Assembly (NCBI RefSeq): GCF_000013865.1
Contig: NC_007948.1
Coordinates: forward strand, 1,364,001-1,428,000
Direction of reading: 5' to 3'
Length of the DNA: 64,000 bases
Source of the DNA: Polaromonas sp. JS666
GTDB taxonomy: Bacteria > Pseudomonadota > Gammaproteobacteria > Burkholderiales > Burkholderiaceae_C
Shown: positions 18,569-29,783 of the stretch, piece after piece
Layout: each line of letters begins with the position of its first letter
Numbering within the stretch: the stretch's first letter is position 1
Notes under the pieces: generated by a model
Database searches by the model: none
What the model saw: the letters and a program-made list of their open reading frames with translations, nothing else
What the model was told of the DNA's origin: nothing
Translations under genes and position numbers: made by a program

Positions 18569-18892
18569 TCAGCCGCAGTTGACGCGAATCACGCGGCCAG
18601 CCTGGTCGACCGCGAGGTTCAGTCGCTCCGCATTGAATTCCATCGTCACGACCTCGTTGGGCCGCAACACCCGCACCGTCCTTGCGCCCGAACGGATGCG
18701 TGCCTCCTCGGCCATGGCCGCGTCCGCCGTCCGGCCTATCGCAAACTGGGCGGGCGCCGCATTGCAGCGCGGGGAGACAGCTGTGGGTGGCGGCTCCGGC
18801 GAACCCGCGGCCCGCGGTGCCTCCGCGCAAGCAGCCAGAAGCACCGGCAAGAGCAGGGCAGGCACGGCCGGGTTGAAGCGTCTAATACGCAC
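18569..18892 (-). CDS. Peptidase inhibitor I78 family lipoprotein
   Basis: 107 residues. A lipoprotein signal ends in LLAAC (Cys ~21). The mature part carries the I78 pattern: Cys-Asn start, QFAIGRTAD, a SGARTVRVLRPNE segment and the RLNLAVDQAGRVIRVNCG ending, with the two cysteines positioned for a disulfide. I78 members (elastase-inhibitor type) block serine proteases; here it would act in the periplasm. Its start overlaps by 11 bp the end of the upstream secreted protein gene, suggesting co-transcription. Confidence 0.78.
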   Translation of the reverse strand: MRIRRFNPAVPALLLPVLLAACAEAPRAAGSPEPPPTAVSPRCNAAPAQFAIGRTADAAMAEEARIRSGARTVRVLRPNEVVTMEFNAERLNLAVDQAGRVIRVNCG

Positions 18893-19358
18893 GATTGGAC
18901 TCTTTCCGGATTTGAGACACAGGTTCGTCCACGGCGGCCACCGTCACGCAGGCCGCCTTGATCACCCGGTCGCTCGGGTTGCCGGGCAGGGACTCAAAAC
19001 GTACCGGACGCGCGAAGGGCTTGAACAGCTGCACACCCAGCGGGGCACCGTGGAAGGCCGGTTGTTTGTAGGCCCTGGATTGGGTGTAATAGGCCGATTT
19101 CGTCCGGCAATCCACCACAATGGGCGCCTCAAAAGACCGGAAGGCCACGCCCTCGTCCGTTAGTTTGTTGGCCGCATGGTTGACTCTCACCACCAGTGAC
19201 TTGAGGCCATCACCCACCTCGACAACGGCGGGGTCGACCTGGACATAGTCCGAGTTGGGGTTATCCGCATCACCGGTAATCGTTAGCCAGTTGGCGGCAT
19301 GCACCGAGGCGGCCAACGCAAAAAACATGAAAAACATGGCCAGGACAAGACGTTTCAT
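18882..19358 (-). CDS. Secreted protein, surface-adhesin E-like
   Basis: About 158 residues from ATG 19358, which has GGAGA 9 bp upstream; a second ATG at 19373 is possible. A clear Sec signal peptide (LVLAMFFMFFALAASVHA) is cleaved near residue 19. The mature part has the WLTITGD...DYVQVDPAVVEVGD layout seen in small periplasmic/adhesin E-like proteins, with two cysteines. It forms a pair with the I78 inhibitor gene. Function is not established; the family label is tentative. Confidence 0.6.
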   Translation of the reverse strand: MKRLVLAMFFMFFALAASVHAANWLTITGDADNPNSDYVQVDPAVVEVGDGLKSLVVRVNHAANKLTDEGVAFRSFEAPIVVDCRTKSAYYTQSRAYKQPAFHGAPLGVQLFKPFARPVRFESLPGNPSDRVIKAACVTVAAVDEPVSQIRKESNRAY

Positions 19359-19488
19359 GGTCTGTATCTCCATCGGGAAGGGGGAAGAGATTGCAGAAAA
19401 CGCAACCGTGTCAGGGAGGGTTTTCGTTGAGTTGGGGGCACGGCACCAGCCGAGAGCCAGCCGGCCGTGTTGTCTTCAGATTCATTGT

Positions 19489-19509
19489 GAGCCCTGAAGG
19501 GCTCTTTTT
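19489..19509 (+). terminator. Orphan intrinsic terminator
   Basis: GAGCCC-TGAA-GGGCTC followed by TTTTT on the plus strand. No plus-strand gene lies immediately upstream, so it may be left from a lost gene at the edge of the accessory segment. Confidence 0.6.
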
Positions 19510-19594
19510 CCGCTTGGCGCTGAAGGCTGTGGTGATCAGTTGTAACAGCCGGGGGCCAATATGCCCGGATGGCGCTTGGTGAGCAAGGACTTTC

Positions 19595-19900
19595 TTGAGG
19601 CTATCGACGCTGACGCGCCGAAAGGTCAGAAGGCTGAAGGTCTACAAGATCGACTGCCTGGCTCGCTCGCTGATTGATCTGCTTTCCATCCTGGAAAAAA
19701 TTCAGAAGCCAGGCGCAGCGTTCCAAAGCCTCACGGAGCCTGTCGACACCAGCACCTCAGCCGGCCGCATGATGACCCACATGCTGGGGGCCTTCGTAGA
19801 GTTCGAGCGTGGAATCATTCGAGAATGGTCCATCGCAGGCCAGACAGCGGCCATGATGCGGGGTATCAAGTGTGGGCGGCCGCGATCAATTGGCTACTAA
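19595..19900 (+). pseudogene. Tn3-type serine resolvase fragment, inactive
   Basis: About 100 residues match the middle of Tn3-family resolvases from a KIDxLARSL segment through SILEKIQKPGAAFQSL, TSAGRMMTHMLGAFVEFERGIIRE to GRPRS. The N-terminal catalytic Ser region is missing, and the Arg of the KIDRLARS motif is replaced by Cys (KIDCLARSL), removing a residue needed for catalysis. The C-terminal helix-turn-helix is cut by a stop. It marks a decayed transposon next to the integron-type cassette. Confidence 0.82.
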
Positions 19901-20005
19901 AACCGGGGCATTCGAGCTTACGCTAACGTGTGAGCTCCTGTGTAAAGAGCGCCGCAGAGGCGCGGTGGAAAAAGCACTGGAGCTTGATCGAATAGGCCCT
20001 GTAGC

Positions 20006-20060
20006 ACCTAACGAATTAAGCCGCCTCGTAAACCGGCTTGGGTATGAATGAATTGTTGCC
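20006..20060 (-). other. Integron attC-type recombination site
   Basis: On the minus strand the segment reads CAACAATTCATTC, AAGCCGG, a short variable loop, CGGCTTAATTC and GTTAGGT. This matches attC layout: R''-L''-loop-L'-R' with R' fitting GTTRRRY exactly and AAGCCG/CGGCTT pairing as L boxes. The last codons and stop of the neighbouring gene (20016) lie inside the site. Confidence 0.8.
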
Positions 20061-20501
20061 ACCGTACGCCAGCATCCCCAGATGAAAGCCAGAAACGGCA
20101 TTGATCTTGCCGCGCCAAAGAACACCTCCATTGGTAGGCATGCTGCCGTTTAGGAACTGAATCCTCGCATTTTGCAAATGTATGTATTGCGGCGGCATCG
20201 GCAGTTGCTTTCGCTTTGCTGGGTCGTAAATATCGCCGTACGCAGCGAACGAATTGTGAATTTCATCTTTGTCTTCGCCAGTCCATGCCGCGGAAAAGTC
20301 AGCAGCGAAGGTGTCAAAGTACTTCCTGCCGCCAATGAGGATTCCGGAGACTACGCTGCCGCCCAGCAAAAGCGTTATGCCAATTTCGTATTCATTCTCG
20401 TTGGCAAGTGAAACAAGCTGCTGGAGATAGTAGTCAACACTTTGACCATGAATCTCGCGCTCGCAGTCGATGGTGCTAGGTTCTTCAGATTTTTTGTTCA
20501 C
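20016..20501 (-). CDS. Integron cassette gene, possibly GvpU-like
   Basis: 161 residues. The central EYEIGITLLLGGSVVSGILI and GGRKYFD segments resemble proteins named GvpU-like (gas vesicle accessory) in other bacteria, but no gas vesicle genes are present and the assignment is weak. The rest (PPQYIHLQNARIQFLNG) is typical of this small family. The gene sits between two GTTAGGT core sites (20525 and 20012 on the minus strand) with GGAG before the start, so it is a complete single-gene cassette. The upstream leader is very short, typical of cassettes. Confidence 0.7.
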   Translation of the reverse strand: MNKKSEEPSTIDCEREIHGQSVDYYLQQLVSLANENEYEIGITLLLGGSVVSGILIGGRKYFDTFAADFSAAWTGEDKDEIHNSFAAYGDIYDPAKRKQLPMPPQYIHLQNARIQFLNGSMPTNGGVLWRGKINAVSGFHLGMLAYGGNNSFIPKPVYEAA

Positions 20502-20518
20502 AACGATCTCCTTGTGAT

Positions 20519-20550
20519 ACCTAACGAATGAAAGAAACTTCCCCGTCCCG
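20519..20550 (-). other. Cassette boundary core site plus a sequence shared with 56593-56625
   Basis: On the minus strand GTTAGGT marks the upstream cassette junction. The ~25 bp before it (GGGACGGGGAAGT then CTTTCATTC) recur before the GTTGAAC core at 56593. The shared block may be the L' half of a preceding attC or the end of an IS110-type element that targets attC. Confidence 0.55.
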
Positions 20551-20981
20551 AGCTAACTCTGCAGTCAATTCTAGGCGGCAGGTTTCGGGGGTGCATCCTC
20601 TAAATAGACTAGGACAACAAGAGCCGCCGTTTTCCTTGTATTCCGTCCTGGCTAGCGGCAACCCGGCCTGGCTGCATCCTTTGGCGCCAGTCGCTGCGCT
20701 TGGTGTCACGTCGGCTGCGGGCGCCAGGCCTGCATCCTGGAAAAACCGGCATGCCCCGGTGCCGCTACCGGGGGAACGAGGACGCTTGAGCGGGAGGGTT
20801 TTTGGGCTTCCCTTGTGCGTCAACTTCGGCATCAGAAGTTCTTTCGAGAACCGACTGGTTGACAAGGTCAGCCGCTGGCCATGATGCAGCTATCCAGAGC
20901 CTGAAGCACTCCGCAACGAAATAGAAGTCGCACATCAACTCATGATGTCGCATCAACGTTGCTGGACAGGGATGATGGGAG
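20551..20981. other. Stretch without a recognisable gene
   Basis: Both strands have open frames of 76-118 codons, but none shows a family match, a good ribosome-binding site or a sensible hydrophobicity pattern. The DNA is between the cassette and tRNA-Ser and is probably relic accessory sequence. Confidence 0.5.
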
Positions 20982-21008
20982 AAAAGAAAAAGGGCCCAAA
21001 GGGCCCTG
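20982..21008 (-). terminator. Terminator of tRNA-Ser
   Basis: Minus-strand stem AGGGCCC-TTT-GGGCCCT followed by TTTTCTTTTC, 14 bp after the tRNA 3' end. Confidence 0.88.
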
Positions 21009-21021
21009 TTCATGCGGTTAT

Positions 21022-21111
21022 TGGCGGAAGCTGTGAGATTCGAACTCACGGAGGACTCGCATCCTCGGCAGTTTTCAAGACTGCTGCATTCAACCGCTCT
21101 GCCAAGCTTCC
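21022..21111 (-). tRNA. tRNA-Ser (anticodon TGA)
   Basis: 90-nt class II tRNA. Acceptor GGAAGCT pairs with AGCTTCC, the anticodon stem GCAGT/ACTGC encloses CTTGAAA with anticodon TGA, a long variable arm (GAGGATGCGAGTCCTC) is present, and the CCA end is encoded. It reads UCA codons. Foreign-looking DNA on its 3' side suggests use as an integration hot spot. Confidence 0.96.
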
Positions 21112-21184
21112 GGACTAATGATTTTAACCCAGGTGGGCGACGGGCTCGAATGGACCCAAAAGACTGGGCTGGGGTATCTGCCGC

Positions 21185-21841
21185 TCAGCCGGCCTGCAGC
21201 ATGCCTTTGGTTTCGATGAACGCGATCACCTCGGCCAGGCCGGTGTTGGTTTTGAGGTTGGTCATGACGAAGGGTTTCAGGCCTTTTGGTGTGGTGCGCA
21301 TGCGTATGGTGTCGGCTTCCATCACGCCCAGGTCGGCGCCCACGTAGGGGGCCAGGTCAGTCTTGTTGATGACGAACAAGTCGCTTTTGGTGATGCCGGG
21401 GCCGCCTTTGCGTGGGATTTTTTCGCCGGCGGCGACGTCGATCACGTAGATGGTCAGGTCGCTCAGTTCGGGGCTGAAGGTGGCGGCCAGGTTGTCTCCG
21501 CCGGATTCGACGAACACCACGTCGGCATCGGGAAAGTCCACCAGCATGCGGTCAATGGCTTCCAGGTTGATGGATGCGTCTTCGCGTATGGCCGTGTGCG
21601 GGCAGCCGCCCGTTTCCACGCCCATGATGCGCTCGGCGGCCAGCGCGCCGCTCACGGTCAGCAGGCGCTGGTCTTCCTTGGTGTAGATGTCGTTGGTGAT
21701 GGCTACCAGGTCGTACTTGTTCTTCATGGCCTTGCACAGCATCTCAAGCAGGGTGGTTTTGCCGGAGCCCACGGGCCCGCCTATGCCGACGCGCAGGGGC
21801 GGCAGTTTTTTGGTGCGGTTGGCGATGTGGTGCAAGCTCAT
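21185..21841 (-). CDS. ureG: Urease accessory GTPase UreG
   Basis: 218 residues. SIMIBI-class GTPase that delivers nickel to apo-urease with UreE, UreF and UreD. P-loop [15 protein letters not shown] near residue 21, Asn-Asp pair [11 protein letters not shown], the metal-binding [15 protein letters not shown] with the conserved Cys-Pro-His, [13 protein letters not shown] and [12 protein letters not shown]. Family-typical length. It is the last urease gene, about 62 bp after ureF; the spacer contains repeated GTTCAGG units. Confidence 0.97.
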   Translation of the reverse strand: MSLHHIANRTKKLPPLRVGIGGPVGSGKTTLLEMLCKAMKNKYDLVAITNDIYTKEDQRLLTVSGALAAERIMGVETGGCPHTAIREDASINLEAIDRMLVDFPDADVVFVESGGDNLAATFSPELSDLTIYVIDVAAGEKIPRKGGPGITKSDLFVINKTDLAPYVGADLGVMEADTIRMRTTPKGLKPFVMTNLKTNTGLAEVIAFIETKGMLQAG

Positions 21842-21903
21842 GGATCTACTCTGGTTGGATACGTTGGAGTTCAGGACGTTCAGGTTCAGGGCGTTCGGGA
21901 TAT

Positions 21904-22611
21904 TCAGGAGCGGAACAGCCGCGAATACTGGGTTTCGTGCTGGGAAGAAAGAATTGCGAGCATGGGCGAAAACGCCTGACGCTCGTCGTCGGGCAACGAG
22001 ATTGCGGCCTCGACGGCTGTGGGGATGTCACTGGCCAGACGCGCGAGCATGCGCTGGCCCGCGCTCTGACCCAGGGGCACGGACTTGAGCGCGGCCTGCA
22101 TCGCGTTCTCCGCCCAGCCAAAGGCATAGGCCAGCAGGCAGTCGCGCACACCGGCGGCGGTCTGCGACGCGGCCAGCGCAAACGCGACCGGGTAGGTGGG
22201 CTGCATCTGCGCGCAGGCTGTTATGTGCTGCGCATTGGCGCCGTCATGATTGCGCAGCCAGTCCAGCAGTGACCTGCCCATTTGTTCGGCCTGGGCCCGC
22301 ATCTCGCTGGTCTCGCGGGTTTGCAGCACCCAGTCATTGAGCTCACGAATGCGTTGCACATCGCCGACGCGCCAGGCCGGAATTGCCTGCGCGATGACGG
22401 CGAGATCGCCGCGTGCGAGGCTCAGGTGCAACTGGTCCCGGAGCCAGTCGCCGGCCAGGACTTCGGTCGTGACGCCGGCCCGCTCCACCGCTGTTTCAAG
22501 GCCTTCGGAGTAGGAGAAGCCGCCGACCGGCAGGGCCGGCGAGGCCAGCCAGATCAACTGCAGCAGGCTGGCTGCCGGCAGTTGCGCTGCGGGGGAGGCT
22601 GGCATGTCCAC
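21904..22611 (-). CDS. ureF: Urease accessory protein UreF
   Basis: 235 residues, all-helical. UreF bridges UreD-urease and UreG during nickel insertion. The signature [18 protein letters not shown] is near residues 26-43, followed by [34 protein letters not shown] and ending in the conserved C-terminal helix. A second in-frame ATG two codons in (MPASP) is an equal start candidate. It is preceded by a G/T-rich simple repeat that separates it from ureE. Confidence 0.95.
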   Translation of the reverse strand: MDMPASPAAQLPAASLLQLIWLASPALPVGGFSYSEGLETAVERAGVTTEVLAGDWLRDQLHLSLARGDLAVIAQAIPAWRVGDVQRIRELNDWVLQTRETSEMRAQAEQMGRSLLDWLRNHDGANAQHITACAQMQPTYPVAFALAASQTAAGVRDCLLAYAFGWAENAMQAALKSVPLGQSAGQRMLARLASDIPTAVEAAISLPDDERQAFSPMLAILSSQHETQYSRLFRS

Positions 22612-22613
22612 GG

Positions 22614-22652
22614 GGTTTAAAGGGCTCAGAGGGTTTAGGGGGTTTAGGGGGT
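22614..22652. repeat. Simple repeat between ureE and ureF
   Basis: Plus-strand GGGTTTAGGG-type units (GGGTTTA, four near copies) fill the whole spacer. Comparable low-complexity spacers are seen between ureF and ureG (repeated GTTCAGG). Confidence 0.7.
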
Positions 22653-23315
22653 TTAGAGGTTGTCGGGCCGGCGTTTGTGGATTTGTATCGTGGCCGGCTT
22701 GGCCTCATGCGCATGATCATGGCCGTGGTTGCAGTCGGGCCCGTGCACATGGGCTGCGGGGGTTGCCGCTGTGGCCGGTTTAGCTGGCGCGTGGTCATGC
22801 TTGCCGTGGTCATGGGCGCTGTGCTCGTGGCTGCCGTGATCATGACCATGGCCATGGCCCCCGGCGCTGTAAGCCCCGCCCTCCGGCTCAAACGCTTCCT
22901 CGACTTCATGGACGATCAAATGCATGGCGCGCAGCATGTCGGCGAGCACATGGTCGGGCTCGATCTTGAGGTGATCGGGCTTGAGTTCGATGGGCACATG
23001 GCGGTTGCCGAGGTGGTAGGCCGCGCGGGTCAGGTCAAACGGCGAACCGTGTGCGCTGCAAGCCGTGATGCGCAGCACCGGCTGCGGCGAGGCAATGACC
23101 TTGATCATCGAACCATCTTCGGCGACCAGCACATCGCCGCCACGCACCAGGGTGCCGCGCGGCAAAAAAACGCCGAGCGTGCGGCCCAGCGAATCGGTCG
23201 CATCGAAGCGGCTTTTCTGGCGCACGTCCCAGTCGAGTTCAACGGTCGATGCGCGTTTGACGAGAACAGGCGCGAGACCCGCGCCCTGTGGAATGACTTT
23301 GGAAACCTGGATCAC
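22653..23315 (-). CDS. ureE: Urease nickel metallochaperone UreE
   Basis: 220 residues. The N-terminal peptide-binding and metal-binding domains end near residue 150 ([29 protein letters not shown]). The C-terminal tail is very His-rich with [21 protein letters not shown] and [10 protein letters not shown] blocks; such tails bind extra nickel. The gene is 108 bp after ureC. The His-rich tail is long for the family, pointing to nickel storage or buffering. Confidence 0.95.
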   Translation of the reverse strand: MIQVSKVIPQGAGLAPVLVKRASTVELDWDVRQKSRFDATDSLGRTLGVFLPRGTLVRGGDVLVAEDGSMIKVIASPQPVLRITACSAHGSPFDLTRAAYHLGNRHVPIELKPDHLKIEPDHVLADMLRAMHLIVHEVEEAFEPEGGAYSAGGHGHGHDHGSHEHSAHDHGKHDHAPAKPATAATPAAHVHGPDCNHGHDHAHEAKPATIQIHKRRPDNL

Positions 23316-23423
23316 GTTTAACCTTAAAAAAACGAGTATGCCAGCGCGGCAAGCCCTGCGTAAACAAGGGTTGAACGCAGCACACCCACCCAGCGGCTGG
23401 CCCGGGCGGCCATGACTCGTTGG

Positions 23424-25141
<1,718 letters not shown>

Positions 25142-25142
<1 letters not shown>

Positions 25143-25480
25143 TACGTCGTTTCCTTGTGACTCTGCCCGGATGCGTCCAGGCCACCCTGCACCAGGCCCC
25201 GGAAGCCAAACACCTTGCGCTCGCCCGCATAGTCCACCAGTTCCACCGTGCGCTGCTGGCCCGGCTCAAAGCGCACGGCCGTGCCGGAGGCAATATTCAG
25301 CCGCATGCCGTGCGCCGCCTGGCGGTCAAAGCCCAGTGCGGCATTGGTTTCTGCAAAGTGGTAGTGCGAACCCACCTGGATGGGCCGGTCTGCGGTGTTT
25401 TGCACGACCAGTGTCAGCGTGCGTCGCCCTGCGTTGAGGACGTGGTCGGGGCCGTCGGTAAACAGTTCGCCGGGTGTCAT
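25142..25480 (-). CDS. ureB: Urease beta subunit
   Basis: 112 residues. Structural beta subunit with the conserved [10 protein letters not shown] start, [39 protein letters not shown] and [14 protein letters not shown] motifs. It follows the small membrane-protein gene by 33 bp and runs into ureC. Confidence 0.97.
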
Positions 25481-25513
25481 GGCTGCCTCAAGGGTTGTTG
25501 TGTCTTGTTGTGC

Positions 25514-25711
25514 TTATTTGCCGCCACGGGACATCCAGATGGCCAGCGCCGTCAGCGCGGCAACCGCCAGAAACCCCCAGGTGTCGGTGGCGTGCCAGTG
25601 GGTGGCGCTCATGGTGGCGTCTATGCCATGCCCCTCATGGGCCAATGCGGCACCCGCCCACATGATCATTGGGAAAACAGCTATTTTTTTGAGAGCGTTG
25701 GAAGTTTTCAT
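25514..25711 (-). CDS. Small membrane protein inside the urease operon
   Basis: 65 residues from ATG 25711. A signal-like N-terminus (IAVFPMIMWAGAALA) is followed by AHEGHGIDATMSATHWHATD, rich in His, and a C-terminal membrane span (FLAVAALTALAIWMS). The AHEGHG start after the signal recalls the mature N-terminus of HupE/UreJ nickel permeases, but the rest of that family is absent. Location between ureA and ureB suggests a nickel- or urease-related role; this is inference only. Confidence 0.65.
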   Translation of the reverse strand: MKTSNALKKIAVFPMIMWAGAALAHEGHGIDATMSATHWHATDTWGFLAVAALTALAIWMSRGGK

Positions 25712-25769
25712 GATGAGCAATCGAAGGTTATAGGGGAGCGTGATTGAAGATGAAAGTGGCGCGGCCCGC

Positions 25770-26072
25770 TCAAACAATGGGTTGGTGCACGGTCACGAGC
25801 TTTGTGCCATCGGGGAAGGTGGCTTCCACCTGGATGTCGGGAATCATCTCGGCAATGCCGTCCATCACATCGGCCCGGCCCAGGACGGTGCGGCCTTCGC
25901 TCATGAGCTGGGCCACGGTCTTGCCGTCGCGGGCGCCTTCCATCACGGCAGCGCTGATCAGCGCGACGGCTTCCGGGTAGTTGAGCTTGAGGCCGCGGGC
26001 GCGGCGCCTCTCGGCCAGCAGGGCCGCGGTAAAAATGAGCAGCTTGTCTTTTTCTCGGGGGGTCAATTCCAT
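25770..26072 (-). CDS. ureA: Urease gamma subunit
   Basis: 100 residues from ATG 26072 ([23 protein letters not shown]); the longer frame is not used because family members start here. Conserved [31 protein letters not shown] and a [21 protein letters not shown] ending. First gene of the operon; it faces the permease-kinase gene across 117 bp. No ureD lies in its usual place upstream. Confidence 0.97.
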
Positions 26073-26189
26073 GGGTCTCTCTCGGGGCTGGCTGCCTGCT
26101 TGATGAGGTGGTCGGGGTGCAAGAATGGTGCCACAAACATCGTGCCACTGGGGCGGGCAGACCAGGGGCCTCCGGGGCCCCGCAGCGCC

Positions 26190-29100
26190 ATGGCACAGAA
26201 CCTGCACGCAAAACAGGTCACCACTTCGCCGCCAACCCCCCCCATGGACGCCCCGGTCATGCCTTCGCCGCTGCCAGCCCGACCCGATGCGCCCCCGGCA
26301 TCGCCGGACGCGCGCGCCAGGCCCGAGGTGGCGGTGCAGCGCATCATCAAGGTCCGGCGCGACTACAACAGCTGGGTCGCCAGCGAGACCATGGAGGACT
26401 ATGCACTGCGCTTTACCCCCCAGCGTTTTCGCAAATGGTCGGAGTTCCGGGTGGCCAACACGGCGTTTGGCGCGGCCTCCTTCCTGATCCTGGAGGCCGT
26501 GGGCGCCACCCTGCTGGTGAAATACGGCTTTACCAATGCCTTCTGGGCGATTGTGGCCACCGGGCTGATTATTTTCCTGGCGGGGCTGCCCATCAGCATT
26601 TACGCCGCCCGCTATGGGGTTGACATGGATTTGCTGACCCGCGGCGCGGGTTTTGGCTATATCGGCTCCACGCTCACCTCGCTGATCTACGCGTCATTCA
26701 CCTTCATTTTCTTCGCGCTCGAGGCGGCCGTCATGGCCTACGCGCTGGATCTGGCCCTGGGCATACCGCCCAGCTGGGGTTACCTGATCTGTGCGCTGGT
26801 GGTGATCCCGCTGGTCACCCACGGGGTATCGGCCATCAGCCGCCTGCAGGTCTGGACGCAACCTTTGTGGATCGTGATGCTGGTGGTCCCCTTCATCTAC
26901 GTATTGCTGCGCAATCCTGGTGCTTTTTCGGGTGTTCTGCACTATGGAGGTGAGCGGGGCGTAGGTGGCGAATTTAATTTGCACCTGTTTGGTGCTGCTT
27001 TGACGGTGGGCATTGCGCTGATCACGCAAATGGGCGAGCAGGCAGACTACCTGCGCTTCATGCCGGTGCAGACCCGGGCCAATCGCTGGCGCTGGTGGGG
27101 TGGGGTGCTCGTCGGCGGGCCTGGCTGGGTTGTGCTGGGGGTGGTCAAGATGCTGGGCGGCGCCCTGTTGGCCTACCTGGCCATTACCAACATGGTGCCG
27201 CCCGACCGCGCCGTTGACCCCAACCAGATGTACCTGGCGGCCTATGAGTATGTGTTTCCTGATTACGGCCTGGCGGTGGCGGCCACGGCATTGTTCGTGG
27301 TGATCTCGCAGCTCAAGATCAACGTCACCAACGCCTATGCCGGCTCACTGGCCTGGTCCAACTTCTTCTCGCGCCTGACGCACAGCCACCCCGGTCGCGT
27401 GGTGTGGGTGGTGTTCAACACGCTGATCGCCTTCATGCTGATGGAGATGAATGTGTTCCAGGCGCTGGGCGACGTGCTGGGCCTGTATTCCAACATTGCC
27501 ATTGCCTGGGTGATGGCCGTGGTGGCCGACCTGGTGATCAACAAGCCGCTGGGCCTGTCGCCGCGGGGCATCGAATTCAAGCGTGCGCACCTTTACGACA
27601 TCAACCCGGTGGGCGTGGGCGCGATGGCGCTCGCTTCCCTGTTGTCCGTGGCGGCTTACCTTGGGTTGTATGGCGAACTGGCGCGGGCTTTTTCGGCGGT
27701 GATCGCCATGGGGACCGCCTTTGTGACGGCGCCCCTGATTGCCTGGGCGACCAGGGGCCGCTACTACATTGCCCGCAGTTCCGGAACGTCGGAGGCCGAC
27801 GCGTCGTACCAGCGCTATGCGACGCAGCAGTGCGTGATCTGCGAGCGCGCTTATGAAGGCCCCGACATGGCGCATTGTCCGGCTTACCAGGGCCCGATCT
27901 GCTCGCTGTGCTGCACCCTGGACGCGCGCTGCGGCGATTTGTGCAAGCCGCAGGCAAGCCTGTCGGCGCAATGGTCGGCGGCCCTGCGCTGGCTGCTGCC
28001 GCACCGAATCTGGCCTTATCTTGACACCGGGCTGGGCCACTTCCTGTTGCTGATGCTGATCATCGTGCCGCTGCTGGCCAGCGTGTTCGGGCTCCTCTAC
28101 CACCAGGAGATGGGGGCACTCGGCGACTTCATGCTGTCCGGGTCGGCCCTGCGCTCGGGTTTTTTGAAGGCCTACATGGCGCTGCTGGTCATCGCCGGGC
28201 TGGTTGCCTGGTGGCTGGTACTGGCGCACAAGAGCCGGCAGGTCGCGCAGGAAGAGTCCAACCGGCAGACCCATTTGCTGATGCGCGAGATCGAGCTGCA
28301 CCGCCAGACCGATGAAGCCCTGCAACTGGCCAAGCTGCATGCCGAGCACGCCAGGCACGCGGCCGACCAGGCCAACCAGGCCAAGAGCCGCTACATCAGC
28401 GCCATCAGCCATGAGCTGCGCACGCCGCTCAACAGCATTCTGGGCTATGCCCAGCTGATGGGTGAAGACGCCGCGATACCGCCGCACCGCAAGCAGGCGG
28501 TCAGTGTGATCCGGCGCGGCGGCGAGCATCTGCTGTCGCTGATTGAAGGCACGCTGGACATTGCCCGCATCGAGGCGGGCAAGCTCACGCTCACGGTCAA
28601 GCCCATGCAGTTTGCCGATTGCGTGCATGAAATGGCGGGGATGTTCGAGCTGCAGGCCGCCGCCAAGGGCCTGGGCTTCCGGTTTGAGACCGCCGGCAAC
28701 CTGCCCGAGCTGGTGCGTGCTGACGAAAAACGGGTCCGCCAGATCCTGATCAACCTGCTGGGCAACGCCATCAAGTTCACCGCCCAGGGGCAGGTGATCT
28801 TCAGGTTGCGCCATGCGCGCGAGATGGCCTACATCGACATTGAAGACACCGGCCCGGGCATGAGCGAAGCGGAACTGGCGCAGATTTTTGAGCCCTTTGC
28901 GCGGGGCGCCGCGGCCGGCCACAGTGCGGAAGGCACGCCCGGCGCCGGCCTGGGCCTGACCATCGCCAAAATGCTGACCGACCTGATGGGTGGCGAGATG
29001 ACGGTGCTCAGCACGCCGGGCCAGGGGTCGGTGTTCCGCGTCCGGCTGTTTTTGCCGGAAGTGCATGTGACGGCCGGCGCCGGCAAGAGCACGCTCGCCG

Positions 29101-29783
29101 CACCGGCCAGGCGCCAGCCACGCGGCTACGAGGGCGTGCGCCGCAAGCTGCTGGTGGTGGACAACGAGGAGCCCGACCGTGAGTTGCTGGTGCAACTGCT
29201 CGAACCCATGGGCTTTGATTTGCGCACCGCGGCCAGCGGCCATGATTGCCTGGACCTGCTGGCCGCCGGTTACCAGCCGGATGTCATTTTCATGGACCTG
29301 GCCATGCCGGGCATCGATGGCTGGGAAACCCTGCGCCGCGTGCGCAGTGCCGGGCATACCGGCACCCATCTGGCGATCGTGTCGGCCAATGCGTTCGACA
29401 AGGGGCTGGACAACGATGTCGGCATCCCCCCGGAGGATTTCATTTTGAAGCCTGTGCGCCACACCGAGTTGATCGACTGGCTGGAGCGGCGGCTCGGCTT
29501 GCGCTGGTGTTATGAGGCGCAGGCGGATGCGGGCCAGCTGCCTGCGCCGGCGGCGCCGCCACCGCGCGTCCTGCCCGATGCGCCGCAGCTGGCAGCCTTG
29601 CTGGAAGTGGTCACGCTCGGGTTCTACCGCGGCATCATGAACAAGCTGGCGGAGATTGAAACGCAACAACCCGCTACCGCCGCCTTCGTCGAGGACATGC
29701 GGGCGCTGGCGCGGCAGTTCCAGTTCGAAGCCATGGGCCGGCAGCTCACCAACCAGGAGGCCGCCCATGAGCAGCGTGCTTGA
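26190..29783 (+). CDS. NCS1-type permease fused to hybrid histidine kinase/receiver
   Basis: 1197 residues. Residues ~40-540 are a purine/cytosine-type NCS1 transporter with about 12 spans ([27 protein letters not shown]). A cysteine cluster follows at 548-585 (CVIC, C, CSLCC, C, C spacing). Two more spans precede a dimerisation region with phosphoacceptor His741 ([14 protein letters not shown]), ATPase boxes [16 protein letters not shown] and GAGLGLT, and a receiver domain with Asp1036 (FMDLAMPG). A ~90-residue tail follows. The start ATG 26190 is the first plausible one; the frame is open upstream through ureA antisense. The layout recalls CbrA-like transporter-kinases and predicts sensing of a transported nitrogen compound. 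Confidence 0.9.

Noticed and set aside
20016-20501. Gas vesicle cluster suggested by the GvpU-like cassette gene
   Set aside because: No gvpA or other gas vesicle genes are in the window; the resemblance is limited to one segment and the gene sits in a mobile cassette.
20528-20884. 118-codon plus-strand frame beside tRNA-Ser
   Set aside because: No family match, no convincing ribosome-binding site and overlapping minus-strand frames of equal quality; kept as undetermined accessory sequence.
22677-22860. Possible short repeat array in ureE (CATG/CATGATCATG-rich DNA)
   Set aside because: It encodes the His-rich UreE tail; repeats come from His codons, not from a CRISPR or other array. No CRISPR was found in the window.
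25740-26189. Open frame extending the permease-kinase upstream by 150 codons
   Set aside because: It is antisense to ureA, whose reading frame and start are certain; the transporter-like sequence only begins after ATG 26190.
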